In this document: positions 42,517 to 52,655 of the stretch, piece by piece | How the letters are laid out: each line of letters starts with the position of its first letter | Position numbering within the stretch: the stretch's first letter is position 1 | NCBI GenBank assembly: GCA_964390055.1 | Contig: CAYMGQ010000001.1 | Span: forward strand, 62,001 to 126,000 | Direction of reading: 5' to 3' | DNA: 64,000 bases | Origin: CAYMGQ01 sp964390055 | Lineage (GTDB): Bacteria; Bacillota; Clostridia; Peptostreptococcales; Natronincolaceae | Notes under the pieces: model-generated | Told to the model about the DNA's origin: nothing | The model's input: only the letters and a program-made list of their open reading frames with translations | The model's database searches: none | Program-made: the position numbers and the translations under genes

Positions 42517-42580
42517 TAGGCCTTATTGGCATTTGAAAGCCTGTAATTTCAAGGGATTCTTCAATGTCTCATAAGGCCTA
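42517..42580 (-). promoter_or_regulatory. Structured leader element of the three-gene membrane cassette
   Basis: A perfect 10-bp inverted repeat, TAGGCCTTAT (42517-42526) and ATAAGGCCTA (42571-42580), encloses 44 nt. On the minus strand an inner stem CAUUGAA/UUCAAAUG (one bulge) can form. No U-run follows on either strand. A candidate promoter lies upstream at 42690-42720 and the first cassette ATG is 140 nt downstream, so it is most likely a 5'-UTR element. The class was not recognised. Confidence 0.5.
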
Positions 42581-42689
42581 GCCCTGTGGATATGCGGAAT
42601 ACATCTTGGAAACTGAATAGTTAATCCTTTCTGAAAACTTCCCTTGTATCTACTTATGCTAATATACATTAATCTCAAGTACAACTATA

Positions 42690-42720
42690 ATTATACAGAT
42701 ATTCCAATATTTATTATCAA
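42690..42720 (-). promoter_or_regulatory. Candidate promoter of the membrane cassette
   Basis: On the minus strand TTGATA (42715-42720) and TATAAT (42690-42695) are separated by 19 bp. The -10 is perfect; the spacing is longer than ideal. It would give a leader of about 310 nt containing the 42517-42580 element. Confidence 0.4.
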
Positions 42721-42791
42721 TCTTCGTATTGAATTTAACAGCCCTCTAGCAGTATTTTGAATTAATCTGTTAGTTGCTAGGTTGAAAGGGG

Positions 42792-42797
42792 TATAAT
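42792..42797 (+). promoter_or_regulatory. -10 box of the aldehyde dehydrogenase promoter
   Basis: A perfect TATAAT lies 38 bp before the ATG at 42835; the -35 region (around 42770) is poor. The start would fall about 30 nt before the gene, directly ahead of AGGAGGGGG. Confidence 0.5.
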
Positions 42798-42834
42798 AAT
42801 AGTTAAATATTTTTTTCTAGGAGGGGGTTGAATT

Positions 42835-44277
42835 ATGGAGAATTCTAAGATTTATATTAACGGTAAATGGAAAAATAGTTGTAAAGAAGAAATGATTGAT
42901 GTAATTAATCCTTCAAATGGGGATATTGTTGGCCGTGTTCCCAAAGCCGGGGCCCAAGAAACTAAGGAAGCTATCGATAGTGCCCATGACGCTTTCAAGG
43001 AATGGTCATCCCTTCCCGCCCAAAAGAGGGGACAAATATTACAAAAATGGGCTAAACTTATACTGGAAAATAGGGATGATATCGCCAGGACCTTAACCTT
43101 AGAACAAGGTAAACCCTTGTCTGAGGCCCTGGGCGAAGTAGGGGCTGCAGCTTCCTTCCTTGAGTGGTACGGCGAAGAGGCAAAACGAGTATATGGTGAA
43201 ATTATCCCAGCAAGTAATAGTAAGAAGAGAATAATGGTCATCAGGCAGGCAGTAGGAGTTGTAGCTGCCATCACACCCTGGAATTTCCCAGCTTCAATGG
43301 TAACTAGGAAGATTGCACCTGCCCTTGCTGTTGGTTGTACTGTGGTGTTAAAACCGGCAAGCCAAACACCCCTTACGGCCATTAAGATAGTTGAATTGGC
43401 CCATCAGGCCGGTCTCCCTAGGGGTGTTGTAAATATGATAACTGGTCCAGCAAATATAATTGGCCAAACTCTTATGGAGGATAAGAGGGTCAACAAAATA
43501 ACCTTTACTGGTTCAACAGATGTGGGAAAGCTACTAATGAAACAATCTGCCCATACCATAAAACGCGTATCCCTAGAATTGGGAGGCCATGCCCCCTATA
43601 TTGTTTTTGCAGATGCTGATATTGACAAGGCTGTCAAGGAAGTAATGGGGGCCAAAATACGCAATTGCGGACAAATGTGCGTAGCTATTAATCGTTTTTA
43701 TGTGCATGATAGTATTATGGAGGAATTTCTGGAAAAATTAAGGGCCAGTTTCTCACAATATAAAATAGGGGATGGCTTTGAGGAAGGTGTCCACCTAGGC
43801 CCTCTTATTAATAAGGAAAGTTATGACAAGGTTAATTATCATCTGGAGGATGCCCTGAACAAGGGAGGTCAAGTCTTTTTCGGTGGCAGGGGTTATCATA
43901 GGGCTGATACAGAAAAAGCAGGATACTTTTTTGAACCAACCATATTAATTAATGTCAAGGATAATATGCTTATCATGAAAGAAGAAACCTTTGGCCCTAT
44001 AATTCCCATTAAATCTTTTGGGGAGGAAGAGGAAGTCATTAGGGCAGCAAACAATACCAATTACGGCCTAGCAGCCTATGTATTTACACAAGACCTATCT
44101 AGGAGTATAAGGGTATCCGAAAAATTAGAATACGGAATTATTGGCTTAAATGATGGTACTCCTTCCACAGTTCAGGCCCCCTTTGGAGGCTTTAAGGAAA
44201 GTGGCCTTGGACGTGAAGGTGGCCATCATGGTCTGGATGCTTTCTTGGAAACTAAATATATTTCAATGGGTATATAA
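42835..44277 (+). CDS. NAD(P)-dependent aldehyde dehydrogenase (succinate-semialdehyde-type)
   Basis: 480 residues, standard ALDH superfamily length. Features: TPWNFPASMVTRKIAPALAVGCTVVLKPA (cofactor site), FTGSTDVGK, catalytic Glu in LELGGHAPYIVF (about 251), nucleophile Cys in GQMC (about 285) and EETFGPIIPI. The pattern resembles GabD-type succinate-semialdehyde or lactaldehyde dehydrogenases; the true aldehyde is not determinable. It is monocistronic on the plus strand, with AGGAGG 9 nt before the ATG. Divergent from the membrane cassette and convergent with addA, ending in a shared terminator. Confidence 0.92.
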   Translation: MENSKIYINGKWKNSCKEEMIDVINPSNGDIVGRVPKAGAQETKEAIDSAHDAFKEWSSLPAQKRGQILQKWAKLILENRDDIARTLTLEQGKPLSEALGEVGAAASFLEWYGEEAKRVYGEIIPASNSKKRIMVIRQAVGVVAAITPWNFPASMVTRKIAPALAVGCTVVLKPASQTPLTAIKIVELAHQAGLPRGVVNMITGPANIIGQTLMEDKRVNKITFTGSTDVGKLLMKQSAHTIKRVSLELGGHAPYIVFADADIDKAVKEVMGAKIRNCGQMCVAINRFYVHDSIMEEFLEKLRASFSQYKIGDGFEEGVHLGPLINKESYDKVNYHLEDALNKGGQVFFGGRGYHRADTEKAGYFFEPTILINVKDNMLIMKEETFGPIIPIKSFGEEEEVIRAANNTNYGLAAYVFTQDLSRSIRVSEKLEYGIIGLNDGTPSTVQAPFGGFKESGLGREGGHHGLDAFLETKYISMGI

Positions 44278-44283
44278 AGTTTT

Positions 44284-44314
44284 AGGGCTTAGATTAAAAA
44301 GTAATCTAAGCCCT
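44284..44314. terminator. Bidirectional terminator between aldehyde dehydrogenase and addA
   Basis: AGGGCTTAGATTA (44284-44296) and TAATCTAAGCCCT (44302-44314) form a perfect 13-bp stem with a 5-nt loop. T-rich tracts follow in both directions, and it serves two convergent genes. Confidence 0.9.
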
Positions 44315-44318
44315 GATT

Positions 44319-47300
44319 TTATTTGCTTGTGGCCATTTGCCCCTTGCAATCCCATTCCAGTTTTATTGCCTCATTAATACTAAATAAATATAAATAACTT
44401 TCCTTAACATTCTTTCCTTTTATTCTTTGCAAGGCCTCCTTATAAAGTCGTAATTGAGGCTCATATCTCTTGACTATTTGCCCAAGGCCATTATATGGTA
44501 CATAGTCGCTTTTATAATCAACCATTACTATTTCATCATCTTCCATAAAGAAGCAATCTATGATACCTTGGACTAATAAAATTTCCTGGCTATTGTCCAC
44601 CTGTGAAATTACATCCCTTGCCCTTTTTTTAAGATTGAAGGGAAGCTCCCTGAATATTTGGTCTGCCTCCAGCATCCGTTGTCCTAAATCGCTTTCCAAT
44701 AGGGCATATATCTTACTCCTGTCTATTACTCCTGCCTCTTCCCTAGTTAATAACTCCTTTTCCACCATATTTTCTATCTGTTGGTCTACATTCTGAGACA
44801 AATATCCCTCCCTAAAATCTAACACTTGTAAGACTAGGTGCAGAATTGTACCCCTTTCCGCTGGCGTAAAGGTCTTAGCCCCACCCATAAAGCTTGGTCT
44901 TTTAATTAGGTCTGGTATATTATATCCCACCCTGTCAATATTTCCCTCCCTTGATTTTTCTATCTGGGTGACTGATAGTTTTGATGGTATATATATGGCA
45001 TCTTGGTAGGGATATTTCCAATTTAATATTGAATCTATTTTTCCCTTATTGGAACCATAGTTAGACTGCTTATAATTTTTTAATTTATCTTTTATTTCCT
45101 CCTGCCTCTCTGTCTTAATTTCTTCCTTTAATTTAATGTCTTGCCCACTTAAAATTGAAATATCCCAGGAGGATTCATCATCAAATAGGCCCTGTCCCCC
45201 TAGGTCTAGATTCCCTAGATTCCTCAAGACCTTCCCATCAGGATGCCTTAGTAAAGCCATACCTAACCAGTCCATGTAATTTCTTCCCTGGGAAAGAATG
45301 TGGGGACTTATAGTTCTACTCCACTTCCTTACATGTCTTCCTATATCTCGTATAGAGGCAAGCATAATTAACCTATCCATAGGCCTAGTCATAGCTACAT
45401 ATAAGATTCTCATCTCTTCCGAAAGATTTTCCAATTTAATTTTTTCCCTCATTGCCAATTTTGCTATGGTATCCCGGTAGCTTCTTAATTGAGGGTCAAC
45501 AAATCTTGGCCCCAGTCCTAAATCCTTATGCATCAAAACATTTTTATTGGTATCAGATAGGTTAAAGTTCTTTCCTATTCCAGCAATCATTACCACTGGA
45601 AACTCTAAGCCCTTACTCTTATGAATACTCATTATCCTAACAACATTGTCATTCTCCCCTAATATTTTGGCTGCCCCCATATCACCCCTACTGGCTTCTA
45701 ATTTTTCGATAAACTTAATAAAGCTGTATAAGCCTTTAATAGAGGCCCTCTCAAATTGCCTGGCCCTTTCCAGGAGGACCCTTAGATTGGCCTGTTTTTG
45801 CTGGCCCCCAGGCATGGCCCCTACATAGTAAAAATATCCTGTTTCAATCAATATCTTCCATAGAAATTCGTCAATTTTCATTAATCTGGATTCCCTTGTC
45901 CATTCCTGCAATTTATCTAAAAAATTTTCTAATTTGTCTGCCAAGGGAGATTTGTTATTTCCTATATAAAAATCAATGGCCTGATAGAAGTTACCCTCTT
46001 TGTGGTCAAGCCTAATATCTATAAGTTCATCAATGGTAAACTTTCCTATGGGTGACTTCATCACACTAAGCAGAGGTATATCTTGCCTTTTATTATCAAT
46101 TATTTTCAAGAGATTTATAAAAATTCTAATTTCCATAGTTTCAAAATATCCTGTATTCACATCTGCATAGACAGGGATATTCTCCTGGATAAAGACTTCT
46201 GTGAATACATCTATCCAGTTTTGTGTAGTCCGCATTAGTACTACTATATCCCTATACTCTATGGGCCTGAATCCTCCTATTTTAGCGTCGTAAACTTTTT
46301 CCTCTAATAGGTCCTTAAGCCTATTGGCGGCAATCCGAGCTTCAATTTCCATATCCTCCATCTGCCCTAACTCACCCGGTAAATCCCTAGTTTTTTCTAT
46401 TAGCTTTACTTCAATTGGTAGCTTGTCTGTAGATTCACCTGTCCTGGCGGCATGCAGGTAAACATCTTCCTTGTAATCCATTTCACCTAAATATTTAGAC
46501 ATAATGTGTTTGAAAATATAGTTTACCCCTGATAGAATCTCATGCCTACTTCTAAAATTTTTGGCCAAATCTATCCGCCTATTATTTTTATCCCTTCCAT
46601 CCTTAAATTCCTCATATTTCTTTAAGAATAGGCTTGGGTCAGCTAACCTGAACCGGTAGATACTCTGTTTTATATCCCCCACCATAAAGAGATTGTTATC
46701 TCTTTTAATGAGATTAATGAGTCTATCCTGGACAATATTACTATCTTGATATTCATCAATAAATATATAATGGAACTTTTTCCTATATTCTTCCCTGACC
46801 TTGTCATTCTCCAATATAGCCAGGGCATAATGTTCCAAATCATCAAAGTCTACAAGGGCCCTTTCTTGTTTTTTCTGACCATAGATGCTTGCAAATCTCT
46901 CCACTGTTTGCCCCAAATATTTGATAATGGGATAGAGGGTTTGCAAATCCTCTATATATTCTTGGGGACTAAGGGCAAAAATTTCCTCCTTAATTGCCTT
47001 GGTAATATCTTTAACCTGCTTTCTTAAAAACTGAACCTGTTCCTTTAGGTCCTCTCTGGCTTCCCCCTGTCCTATTTTTGCCAAATTCTTATGCTTAAGT
47101 TTTTCTATCTCATCATAAAAGCCATGCAAATCATCATCTAGGGTATTTATAAGTTTTTGAATCTGGCCTATATCATCCTCTATGGCTGTCAAATATTTGC
47201 CAGGTCCCTGCTCATGCTGGCATATTTCTCTGCCTTCTTCTAAAAGATTAATTGCCCCCTCCAGGTCAACAGCTATCCTCTCCCCTATAGTTTTAAACCA

Positions 47301-47924
47301 CGGATGCTGGTCCTTTTCCTCCTGTTTCCAGTTAAAATCCTCTATCCTATCTCTTAACCATTCATAGGGTTTGGGCTGGCTACGAATAAATTGATAAAGC
47401 TCCAATATAAGATTTTCCAAAGCTGTATCCTCTTTTATCCCTCCAAACCTTTCCACCAATTGAATAAAATCAGGGTTATTTTTCCTATATTCATCCTCCA
47501 GTAATTCATCCATGGCCTCTAATTTTAGGATATTTATTTCAGTTAAATCACCAATCCTAAAATTGGGGTCCATATTGATAAAATGAAAATGCCTTCTAAC
47601 AATTTCAGTGCAAAAAGCGTGGAGGGTCATTATTGAGGCCTTATTTAATAATATTAACTGCTTCCTCAAATGTTCCTTATTGGCATCCTGCTTTTCTAAC
47701 TCTTTCAATATGGCTTCCCCAATTCTTTCCCTCATTTCACCCGCAGCAGCATTTGTAAAGGTTACAACTAATAATTTATCTATAGCAATCTTGTCCCTTA
47801 TTATAAGTCGAATTATCCGTTCAACAAGTACAGCCGTTTTACCCGAACCCGCTCCGGCAGAAAGTAAAAGATTTTTGCCCCTTTCATCAATAGCAGCTTT
47901 TTGTTCCCTAGTCCAATTTTTCAT
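44319..47924 (-). CDS. addA: AddA, helicase-nuclease subunit A
   Basis: 1201-residue UvrD-like helicase with a C-terminal RecB-family nuclease. Walker A LLSAGAGSGKTAVLVERI lies at about 16-33. Helicase motifs include VDFDDLEHYAL, FIDEYQDSNIVQD, NFRSRHEIL, MSIHKSKGLEFPVV and ILYVAMTRPMDRLIM. The nuclease motif (GIIDCFFMEDDEIVMVDYKSDYV) lies near 1140. With AddB it processes double-strand breaks to 3' tails for RecA loading. It overlaps addB by 17 bp. Length is typical for Firmicutes. Confidence 0.97.
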   Translation of the reverse strand: MKNWTREQKAAIDERGKNLLLSAGAGSGKTAVLVERIIRLIIRDKIAIDKLLVVTFTNAAAGEMRERIGEAILKELEKQDANKEHLRKQLILLNKASIMTLHAFCTEIVRRHFHFINMDPNFRIGDLTEINILKLEAMDELLEDEYRKNNPDFIQLVERFGGIKEDTALENLILELYQFIRSQPKPYEWLRDRIEDFNWKQEEKDQHPWFKTIGERIAVDLEGAINLLEEGREICQHEQGPGKYLTAIEDDIGQIQKLINTLDDDLHGFYDEIEKLKHKNLAKIGQGEAREDLKEQVQFLRKQVKDITKAIKEEIFALSPQEYIEDLQTLYPIIKYLGQTVERFASIYGQKKQERALVDFDDLEHYALAILENDKVREEYRKKFHYIFIDEYQDSNIVQDRLINLIKRDNNLFMVGDIKQSIYRFRLADPSLFLKKYEEFKDGRDKNNRRIDLAKNFRSRHEILSGVNYIFKHIMSKYLGEMDYKEDVYLHAARTGESTDKLPIEVKLIEKTRDLPGELGQMEDMEIEARIAANRLKDLLEEKVYDAKIGGFRPIEYRDIVVLMRTTQNWIDVFTEVFIQENIPVYADVNTGYFETMEIRIFINLLKIIDNKRQDIPLLSVMKSPIGKFTIDELIDIRLDHKEGNFYQAIDFYIGNNKSPLADKLENFLDKLQEWTRESRLMKIDEFLWKILIETGYFYYVGAMPGGQQKQANLRVLLERARQFERASIKGLYSFIKFIEKLEASRGDMGAAKILGENDNVVRIMSIHKSKGLEFPVVMIAGIGKNFNLSDTNKNVLMHKDLGLGPRFVDPQLRSYRDTIAKLAMREKIKLENLSEEMRILYVAMTRPMDRLIMLASIRDIGRHVRKWSRTISPHILSQGRNYMDWLGMALLRHPDGKVLRNLGNLDLGGQGLFDDESSWDISILSGQDIKLKEEIKTERQEEIKDKLKNYKQSNYGSNKGKIDSILNWKYPYQDAIYIPSKLSVTQIEKSREGNIDRVGYNIPDLIKRPSFMGGAKTFTPAERGTILHLVLQVLDFREGYLSQNVDQQIENMVEKELLTREEAGVIDRSKIYALLESDLGQRMLEADQIFRELPFNLKKRARDVISQVDNSQEILLVQGIIDCFFMEDDEIVMVDYKSDYVPYNGLGQIVKRYEPQLRLYKEALQRIKGKNVKESYLYLFSINEAIKLEWDCKGQMATSK

Positions 47925-50900
47925 CTCCTGCCTCCCCCCTCCTAAGCCTTTTTAGCACTTCCTCATCCCTTAACTTGTCAACAGACCTGTATTTATAGCC
48001 AGGCAAACTGCTGTCAAATTGGCAAATGGCCTTGTAGTTACAATAGGTACAAGAGTTTTCATTTCCTTTTCTGTAGGGATTAATTTTAATATTTCCTTTT
48101 AACATTTCCTTGGAAATTTCCCTGATTAAATTTTTAATATGCCTTATTAAATTCTCAAAATCTTCCCTTGTGGCAACAGAGGACCTCCTGCCTATGCTTC
48201 CATCTTTATTTATGGACACGGGTATAATATCCGAATGGCCTTCAATGCCTTCATCCATGGCCCTAATAATATCCAGCTCTTTTACTAACAAACCTCTCAT
48301 TTTTAATTCTTTTGAAATTTCCCTTTTTATCTCCTCTGCCGAGGCATTACTGGCCTTAATTAAGGGATTGTCGATTTTAAAGTAAAAAACTCCCGCCGGA
48401 TAATTGTCATTCTTTTCAGAGTCCATTCCTATTGCCATAGCAGCCTCCAGATATACCAGTAACTGTAATTGGAGCCCGTTATATATATCAGATAGGTCAA
48501 AGGCCTTATTACCTGACTTATAGTCTATTACCTTAAAGTAGTTTTTCCCCTCCATCCTTAATATGTCTACCCTATCAATTCTTCCTTCTAAATATATAAG
48601 CTCCCCATCGTCCAGTTGGATAATGATGGGTGGAATTTTGCGCCCTAGACCAAAGGGGACTTCATGGCCATAAATTTCAAACTTTCCAGTCTTTAACTGT
48701 TGCAAAAGTGTCCAAAGAGCCCTGGTACTAACCTGGGTTAATCTTGTCATCAAATATTGATACCTGTGAGTACTTAACATAATCCCATGTTGAAACTCCT
48801 TAGCTAACTCCCCCATAACCTCCCCAACTATGTCCTGGCATTCCGTCTTGTTCATATGCCTCCAATCTATATTTTGCTCCTTACTTTTCTTTGCAAATCT
48901 TTCCATTGAATAGTGAAATACCCTACCTATGTCTGGTCCTTCCACCTCAAAGACCTTTCTTTCCTTAGGTCTTAGTCCATAGGATATAAAATGAGAAAAA
49001 GGACATCTGGCAAAACTCTCCAATCTTGAGACACTGCTTCTAATGGGCAGGCTATATAAACTCCTTGCCTTTGCCTCTTTGACATAGCCCAGTCTGTTTT
49101 GATAAAAAAGCCCTTCTAGCACCAAATCTCTTTTACTATTCCAGCTAGACTCCTTAAAATACCAATCATATACATCCCACCACAAATCATTAAAGCCTCT
49201 CCCATCAAGATATAGTCTCAGGTTTTCAACCAGGTATTTAAAGGTACTCCTTGGGGTTGACACCAACCGTAAGGGATTATCCCTTTCCTGTAGAATTTCA
49301 CTCTTTACCTCTATTTTAGGAAATATTTTTTTAAGCCGGTCTATTAAAATGGAGGGTCTTTTAGCCCTACCTTCCTCATCCCCTAGGGCATAGCATAGGT
49401 ATAGGCTATCCCGAGGTTTGGAAAAAGTAGTGTAGATTAGAAAGTTATCCATAAGCAGGCTTTTTTCTTCATTTATAGCCAACTCCAGACCTAATTCCTT
49501 TAAATGATTTCTTTCATGATTTAACAGGACCCCTTCATCCTCATGATAAGAAGGGAGGATGCCATCATTTACCCCCACCACAAAAAGGGTCCTTATGTCA
49601 TGGCTCTTCGACCTTTCAAGGTTTCCTATTAAAACTTGGTCTATGGTGGAAGGGATAACCCCTAATTCGCAGGAAGCAAAGCCTGATTCTAAGAGTTTGC
49701 GGTATTCCCTCAAGGAGATTGGACTATCTCCCAAAATTTCATATATCTGATCAAAAATTTCCATCATGGTGTTCCAAATTTGCGCATTCTCATTGACATA
49801 TTCAAAACGGCCTTCAGCCTCTAAATCCTTAATCCAAATATCTAGCTTTTCATGTACCTCCATCTCCTGCAAAAATTCAAACAAGGCCCTGGTTATGTTT
49901 TTAGAAGTCTTATTTTCCCTAATCTTCCCTTGTAAGTTTTTCAAGGGTTTGATAATTAATAACCTAGAGTTATTTATATCCTCCAAGTCTTCATCTCCCA
50001 AGTCAAAATCCTCTAGCCATCCCTTGCCCCGGATTCCATATTGTAGTCCATAGTTTTCTAATATTTCGCCTTCATCTTTGGATAGGCCAGTAAAACCTGT
50101 TTTTATAAATCTAAAGACCTCATGCTTGGGGTAGCCCTTAATTATAATATCAAGGGCTGATAAAACGAACTCCACAATAGGGTGGTCCATAATATTTCTT
50201 TTTTCGTCCATAAAATAAGGTATATGATATTCTATAAAACTTCTTTTCAATTCCCCCCTATAACCTTCAAAGTCGCCTGATACAACTGCTATATCCCTGT
50301 ATCTATATCCCTTGTCTCTGACAAGTTTCTTTATCTCTCGGGCTACATACTCTATTTCTGAATATAAATTAGAGGCCGCAAAAATATTTATATCCCTTAT
50401 TTCCTTTTCATAGGGCTGGTATGGGTATCTAAATAATTCCCTTTCTAGGTGGATGATTTCCTTTGACTTGTCAATAAATTTTCCAGTTTCCTTATTTAAA
50501 TCAATAATACTTTCTTCAATTTTTAAATCCTCCGCCACTGCCTTAACTTGTCTAAAAGTTTCCCATGGAAGTTGAAAGAGGCTATTATCAGAATTGTTTT
50601 CGCCATCTACTTCCATAGTAAAGCTTATGTAAACTTCCTTGGCATTCACTAGTAGTTTTTCTATAATCTTCAACATCTGAGGGGTATATACATGAAAACC
50701 ATCAATCCATACCTCCCCCCCCTTAATAAAAGTTGCCCTATCTATATATTCTATTAGCAAATTCAAATGGTCTTCATTATCAAGATAGCGATTTTCTAAA
50801 TAGTCGTTAAATTTACCATAGATAAAGGCAATATCCGATAGTTTCATTTTCAATATGCTATCCTCATCTATATTCCCTGACTGAAAATTTAAATCTTCAG

Positions 50901-51306
50901 GCCTAATTCCCTGTTGTTTGAATTCGCAGAATATATCCCTAAGACTAGATAGGAATCCTTCCTGCCTTGAAATTCCCTTATAGATAGTTAACTTATCCTC
51001 CACTTCCTCAATTATCTTTCTTATAACAATATTTTTGCCAATATCATTAATAGGGGTCCTAGTTAACCCACCCACCTCACTAAATACCCGGTAGGCCAAC
51101 CTAGTAAAACTCAAAACCTCGGCCCTCATTATACCCTCTAAATCTTGTTTTTCTATTAAATCCCTTTCGGCTTGCAAAGTAAATTGTTCTGGAACAATTA
51201 AAAATAGTGGGTGACTTCCTGGCCCTTCTATCCTCTCCTTCATCTCTTTCATAATATATTGACTTTTCCCGCTCCCTACCCTTCCAAATATATAGGTTAC
51301 ACCCAT
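47908..51306 (-). CDS. addB: AddB, helicase-nuclease subunit B
   Basis: 1132 residues. The N-terminal Walker A FGRVGSGKS (7-15) is followed by an inactivated helicase-like region for Chi recognition. The second nuclease domain has YLEGRIDRVDILRMEGKNYFKVIDYKSGNKAF near 880-910. A 4Fe-4S cluster is formed by the Cys in ESFARCPFSHF together with the C-terminal CTYCNYKAIC. It is the first gene of addBA, with an extended -10 promoter just upstream (51351-51359). Confidence 0.96.
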   Translation of the reverse strand: MGVTYIFGRVGSGKSQYIMKEMKERIEGPGSHPLFLIVPEQFTLQAERDLIEKQDLEGIMRAEVLSFTRLAYRVFSEVGGLTRTPINDIGKNIVIRKIIEEVEDKLTIYKGISRQEGFLSSLRDIFCEFKQQGIRPEDLNFQSGNIDEDSILKMKLSDIAFIYGKFNDYLENRYLDNEDHLNLLIEYIDRATFIKGGEVWIDGFHVYTPQMLKIIEKLLVNAKEVYISFTMEVDGENNSDNSLFQLPWETFRQVKAVAEDLKIEESIIDLNKETGKFIDKSKEIIHLERELFRYPYQPYEKEIRDINIFAASNLYSEIEYVAREIKKLVRDKGYRYRDIAVVSGDFEGYRGELKRSFIEYHIPYFMDEKRNIMDHPIVEFVLSALDIIIKGYPKHEVFRFIKTGFTGLSKDEGEILENYGLQYGIRGKGWLEDFDLGDEDLEDINNSRLLIIKPLKNLQGKIRENKTSKNITRALFEFLQEMEVHEKLDIWIKDLEAEGRFEYVNENAQIWNTMMEIFDQIYEILGDSPISLREYRKLLESGFASCELGVIPSTIDQVLIGNLERSKSHDIRTLFVVGVNDGILPSYHEDEGVLLNHERNHLKELGLELAINEEKSLLMDNFLIYTTFSKPRDSLYLCYALGDEEGRAKRPSILIDRLKKIFPKIEVKSEILQERDNPLRLVSTPRSTFKYLVENLRLYLDGRGFNDLWWDVYDWYFKESSWNSKRDLVLEGLFYQNRLGYVKEAKARSLYSLPIRSSVSRLESFARCPFSHFISYGLRPKERKVFEVEGPDIGRVFHYSMERFAKKSKEQNIDWRHMNKTECQDIVGEVMGELAKEFQHGIMLSTHRYQYLMTRLTQVSTRALWTLLQQLKTGKFEIYGHEVPFGLGRKIPPIIIQLDDGELIYLEGRIDRVDILRMEGKNYFKVIDYKSGNKAFDLSDIYNGLQLQLLVYLEAAMAIGMDSEKNDNYPAGVFYFKIDNPLIKASNASAEEIKREISKELKMRGLLVKELDIIRAMDEGIEGHSDIIPVSINKDGSIGRRSSVATREDFENLIRHIKNLIREISKEMLKGNIKINPYRKGNENSCTYCNYKAICQFDSSLPGYKYRSVDKLRDEEVLKRLRRGEAGDEKLD

Positions 51307-51350
51307 GCTTTCACCCCATTTTCCCTTGATATATTCCTTGTATTATTATA

Positions 51351-51359
51351 ATTATAACA
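51351..51359 (-). promoter_or_regulatory. Extended -10 promoter of addBA
   Basis: The minus strand reads TGTTATAAT 44 bp before the addB ATG. It lies just beyond the hairpin that follows yhaM, so addBA can be transcribed separately. Confidence 0.55.
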
Positions 51360-51364
51360 TAGGA

Positions 51365-51385
51365 GGCTCCTATCAAATAGGAGCC
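51365..51385 (-). terminator. Hairpin after yhaM
   Basis: GGCTCCTA (51365-51372) and TAGGAGCC (51378-51385) form a perfect 8-bp stem 12 bp beyond the yhaM stop. The tail lacks a long U-run, so termination strength is uncertain. Confidence 0.55.
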
Positions 51386-51397
51386 CTAGGCCATCTC

Positions 51398-52360
51398 TTA
51401 TTTCTTATAATATTCCCTTCCCATGTTCCACAACTTGCTTGTAAAATTGCCCCTTTCCTCCCTTTCATCACTTATGTGAGATAGGATACTTTCCACATCC
51501 CCTGACATTTTATCAGCCTGATGGAGGATTTGTGCTTCCACAGTTTTGGGCAATACAGGAGAACCAAATTCTAGGCTTCCGTGGTGGCCTAGGATGCCAT
51601 TCAATATGACCAATTTATCCTCCTGGGGAAAGTCCTCAATCTGGTCTATTTTCTTCAAAGTAAAATGAGCTCCCATAAAAATATGGCCCAACATAATTCC
51701 TTCATCAGTAAAACCCACCTCCGGCAGCTCCCTATACTCAAATATTTTTCCCCAATCATGGAGTATAGCCATAACATACAAACGTTCAATTTGTAGTGGG
51801 CTTAGTTTTTTTGTAGAGGCAACTACATTGGCAAAGTTTAAAACCTCCAAGCTATGGTGTAAAAGACCATGGTAGAAATTATGGTGGACCTTACTAGCGG
51901 CAGGATAGCTAGTAAAATCATCATAAAATTCTTCAGAAAACACCATTTCATCAACTAATTTTTGTAAATGTGGGGACTTTATCTTGTCCCTATAAATCCT
52001 TAATGCCTTTATCATGCTATTAAAGTCCATGGGACTGGTTTGAAGAAAATCCTTTACAGTAAATTCATTCCCCTCGACCCTATCTATCTCTTTAATTGTT
52101 AACTGGACCTGTTCCCTATATTGGCCTATGGTCCCCTTAATTCTAACAATTTCATAATTATCAAAGGCATCGAATAAATCCTGCCTAGCTTCATAGTCCC
52201 AAAATTTTGCCTCCATTGTCCTGCTGGTATCCTGCAATAATAAATCTACATACTTTTTTCCACTTCTGGCTATTTTAACATTAACCTGGGTTAGCAAAAC
52301 AACCATGTCAACCATCTCATTAAGAAATTCCTTAGATATATCCTTCAATTCTTTTATCAC
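51398..52360 (-). CDS. yhaM: 3'-5' exoribonuclease YhaM-type (OB-fold plus HD domain)
   Basis: 320 residues with a GTG start at 52360, chosen because GGGAGG ends 9 nt upstream; the longer TTG-started frame would contain that site. The N-terminal OB-fold nucleic-acid-binding region (about 25-105: YVDLLLQDTSRTMEAKFWDY, VRIKGTIGQYREQVQLTIKEID) is followed by an HD hydrolase domain with HHSLEVLNFANVVAS and AILHDWGKIFEYRE (His-Asp pair) and GHHGSLEFGSPVLP. This is the YhaM/CBF1 arrangement. It precedes addBA on the same strand. Confidence 0.93.
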   Translation of the reverse strand: MIKELKDISKEFLNEMVDMVVLLTQVNVKIARSGKKYVDLLLQDTSRTMEAKFWDYEARQDLFDAFDNYEIVRIKGTIGQYREQVQLTIKEIDRVEGNEFTVKDFLQTSPMDFNSMIKALRIYRDKIKSPHLQKLVDEMVFSEEFYDDFTSYPAASKVHHNFYHGLLHHSLEVLNFANVVASTKKLSPLQIERLYVMAILHDWGKIFEYRELPEVGFTDEGIMLGHIFMGAHFTLKKIDQIEDFPQEDKLVILNGILGHHGSLEFGSPVLPKTVEAQILHQADKMSGDVESILSHISDEREERGNFTSKLWNMGREYYKK

Positions 52361-52432
52361 AATAAGCTTCCTCCCTTTTCCCTTCCCTATCAAATCAATT
52401 TCTATGTAAAACAGTTTAAATCCTTCCTCTAT

Positions 52433-52470
52433 AAAAAAACAAGTTAGCTCTTAATCCAACTTGTTTTTTT
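52433..52470. terminator. Strong terminator after the alpha/beta hydrolase gene
   Basis: AAAAAAACAAGTT (52433-52445) and AACTTGTTTTTTT (52458-52470) form 13 base pairs with a 12-nt loop. T-runs flank both sides. It marks the end of the transport/catabolism cluster. The rest of the 295-bp gap 52361-52655 shows nothing else of note. Confidence 0.9.
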
Positions 52471-52655
52471 ATATCTAATTTTAATTTTCCTATTAGTTTA
52501 TCCTGGGGATTTTTCATAGTATTGCCAGTAGATACTAGAATAATAGGAAACTTAGCAAAATTAACTGTCTTTTATTATAAATTACAGTATAGCATATTTA
52601 TGATATTTTATTATGGAACTATTTTATATTTTAAATTTTATTAAATATATAAGGA

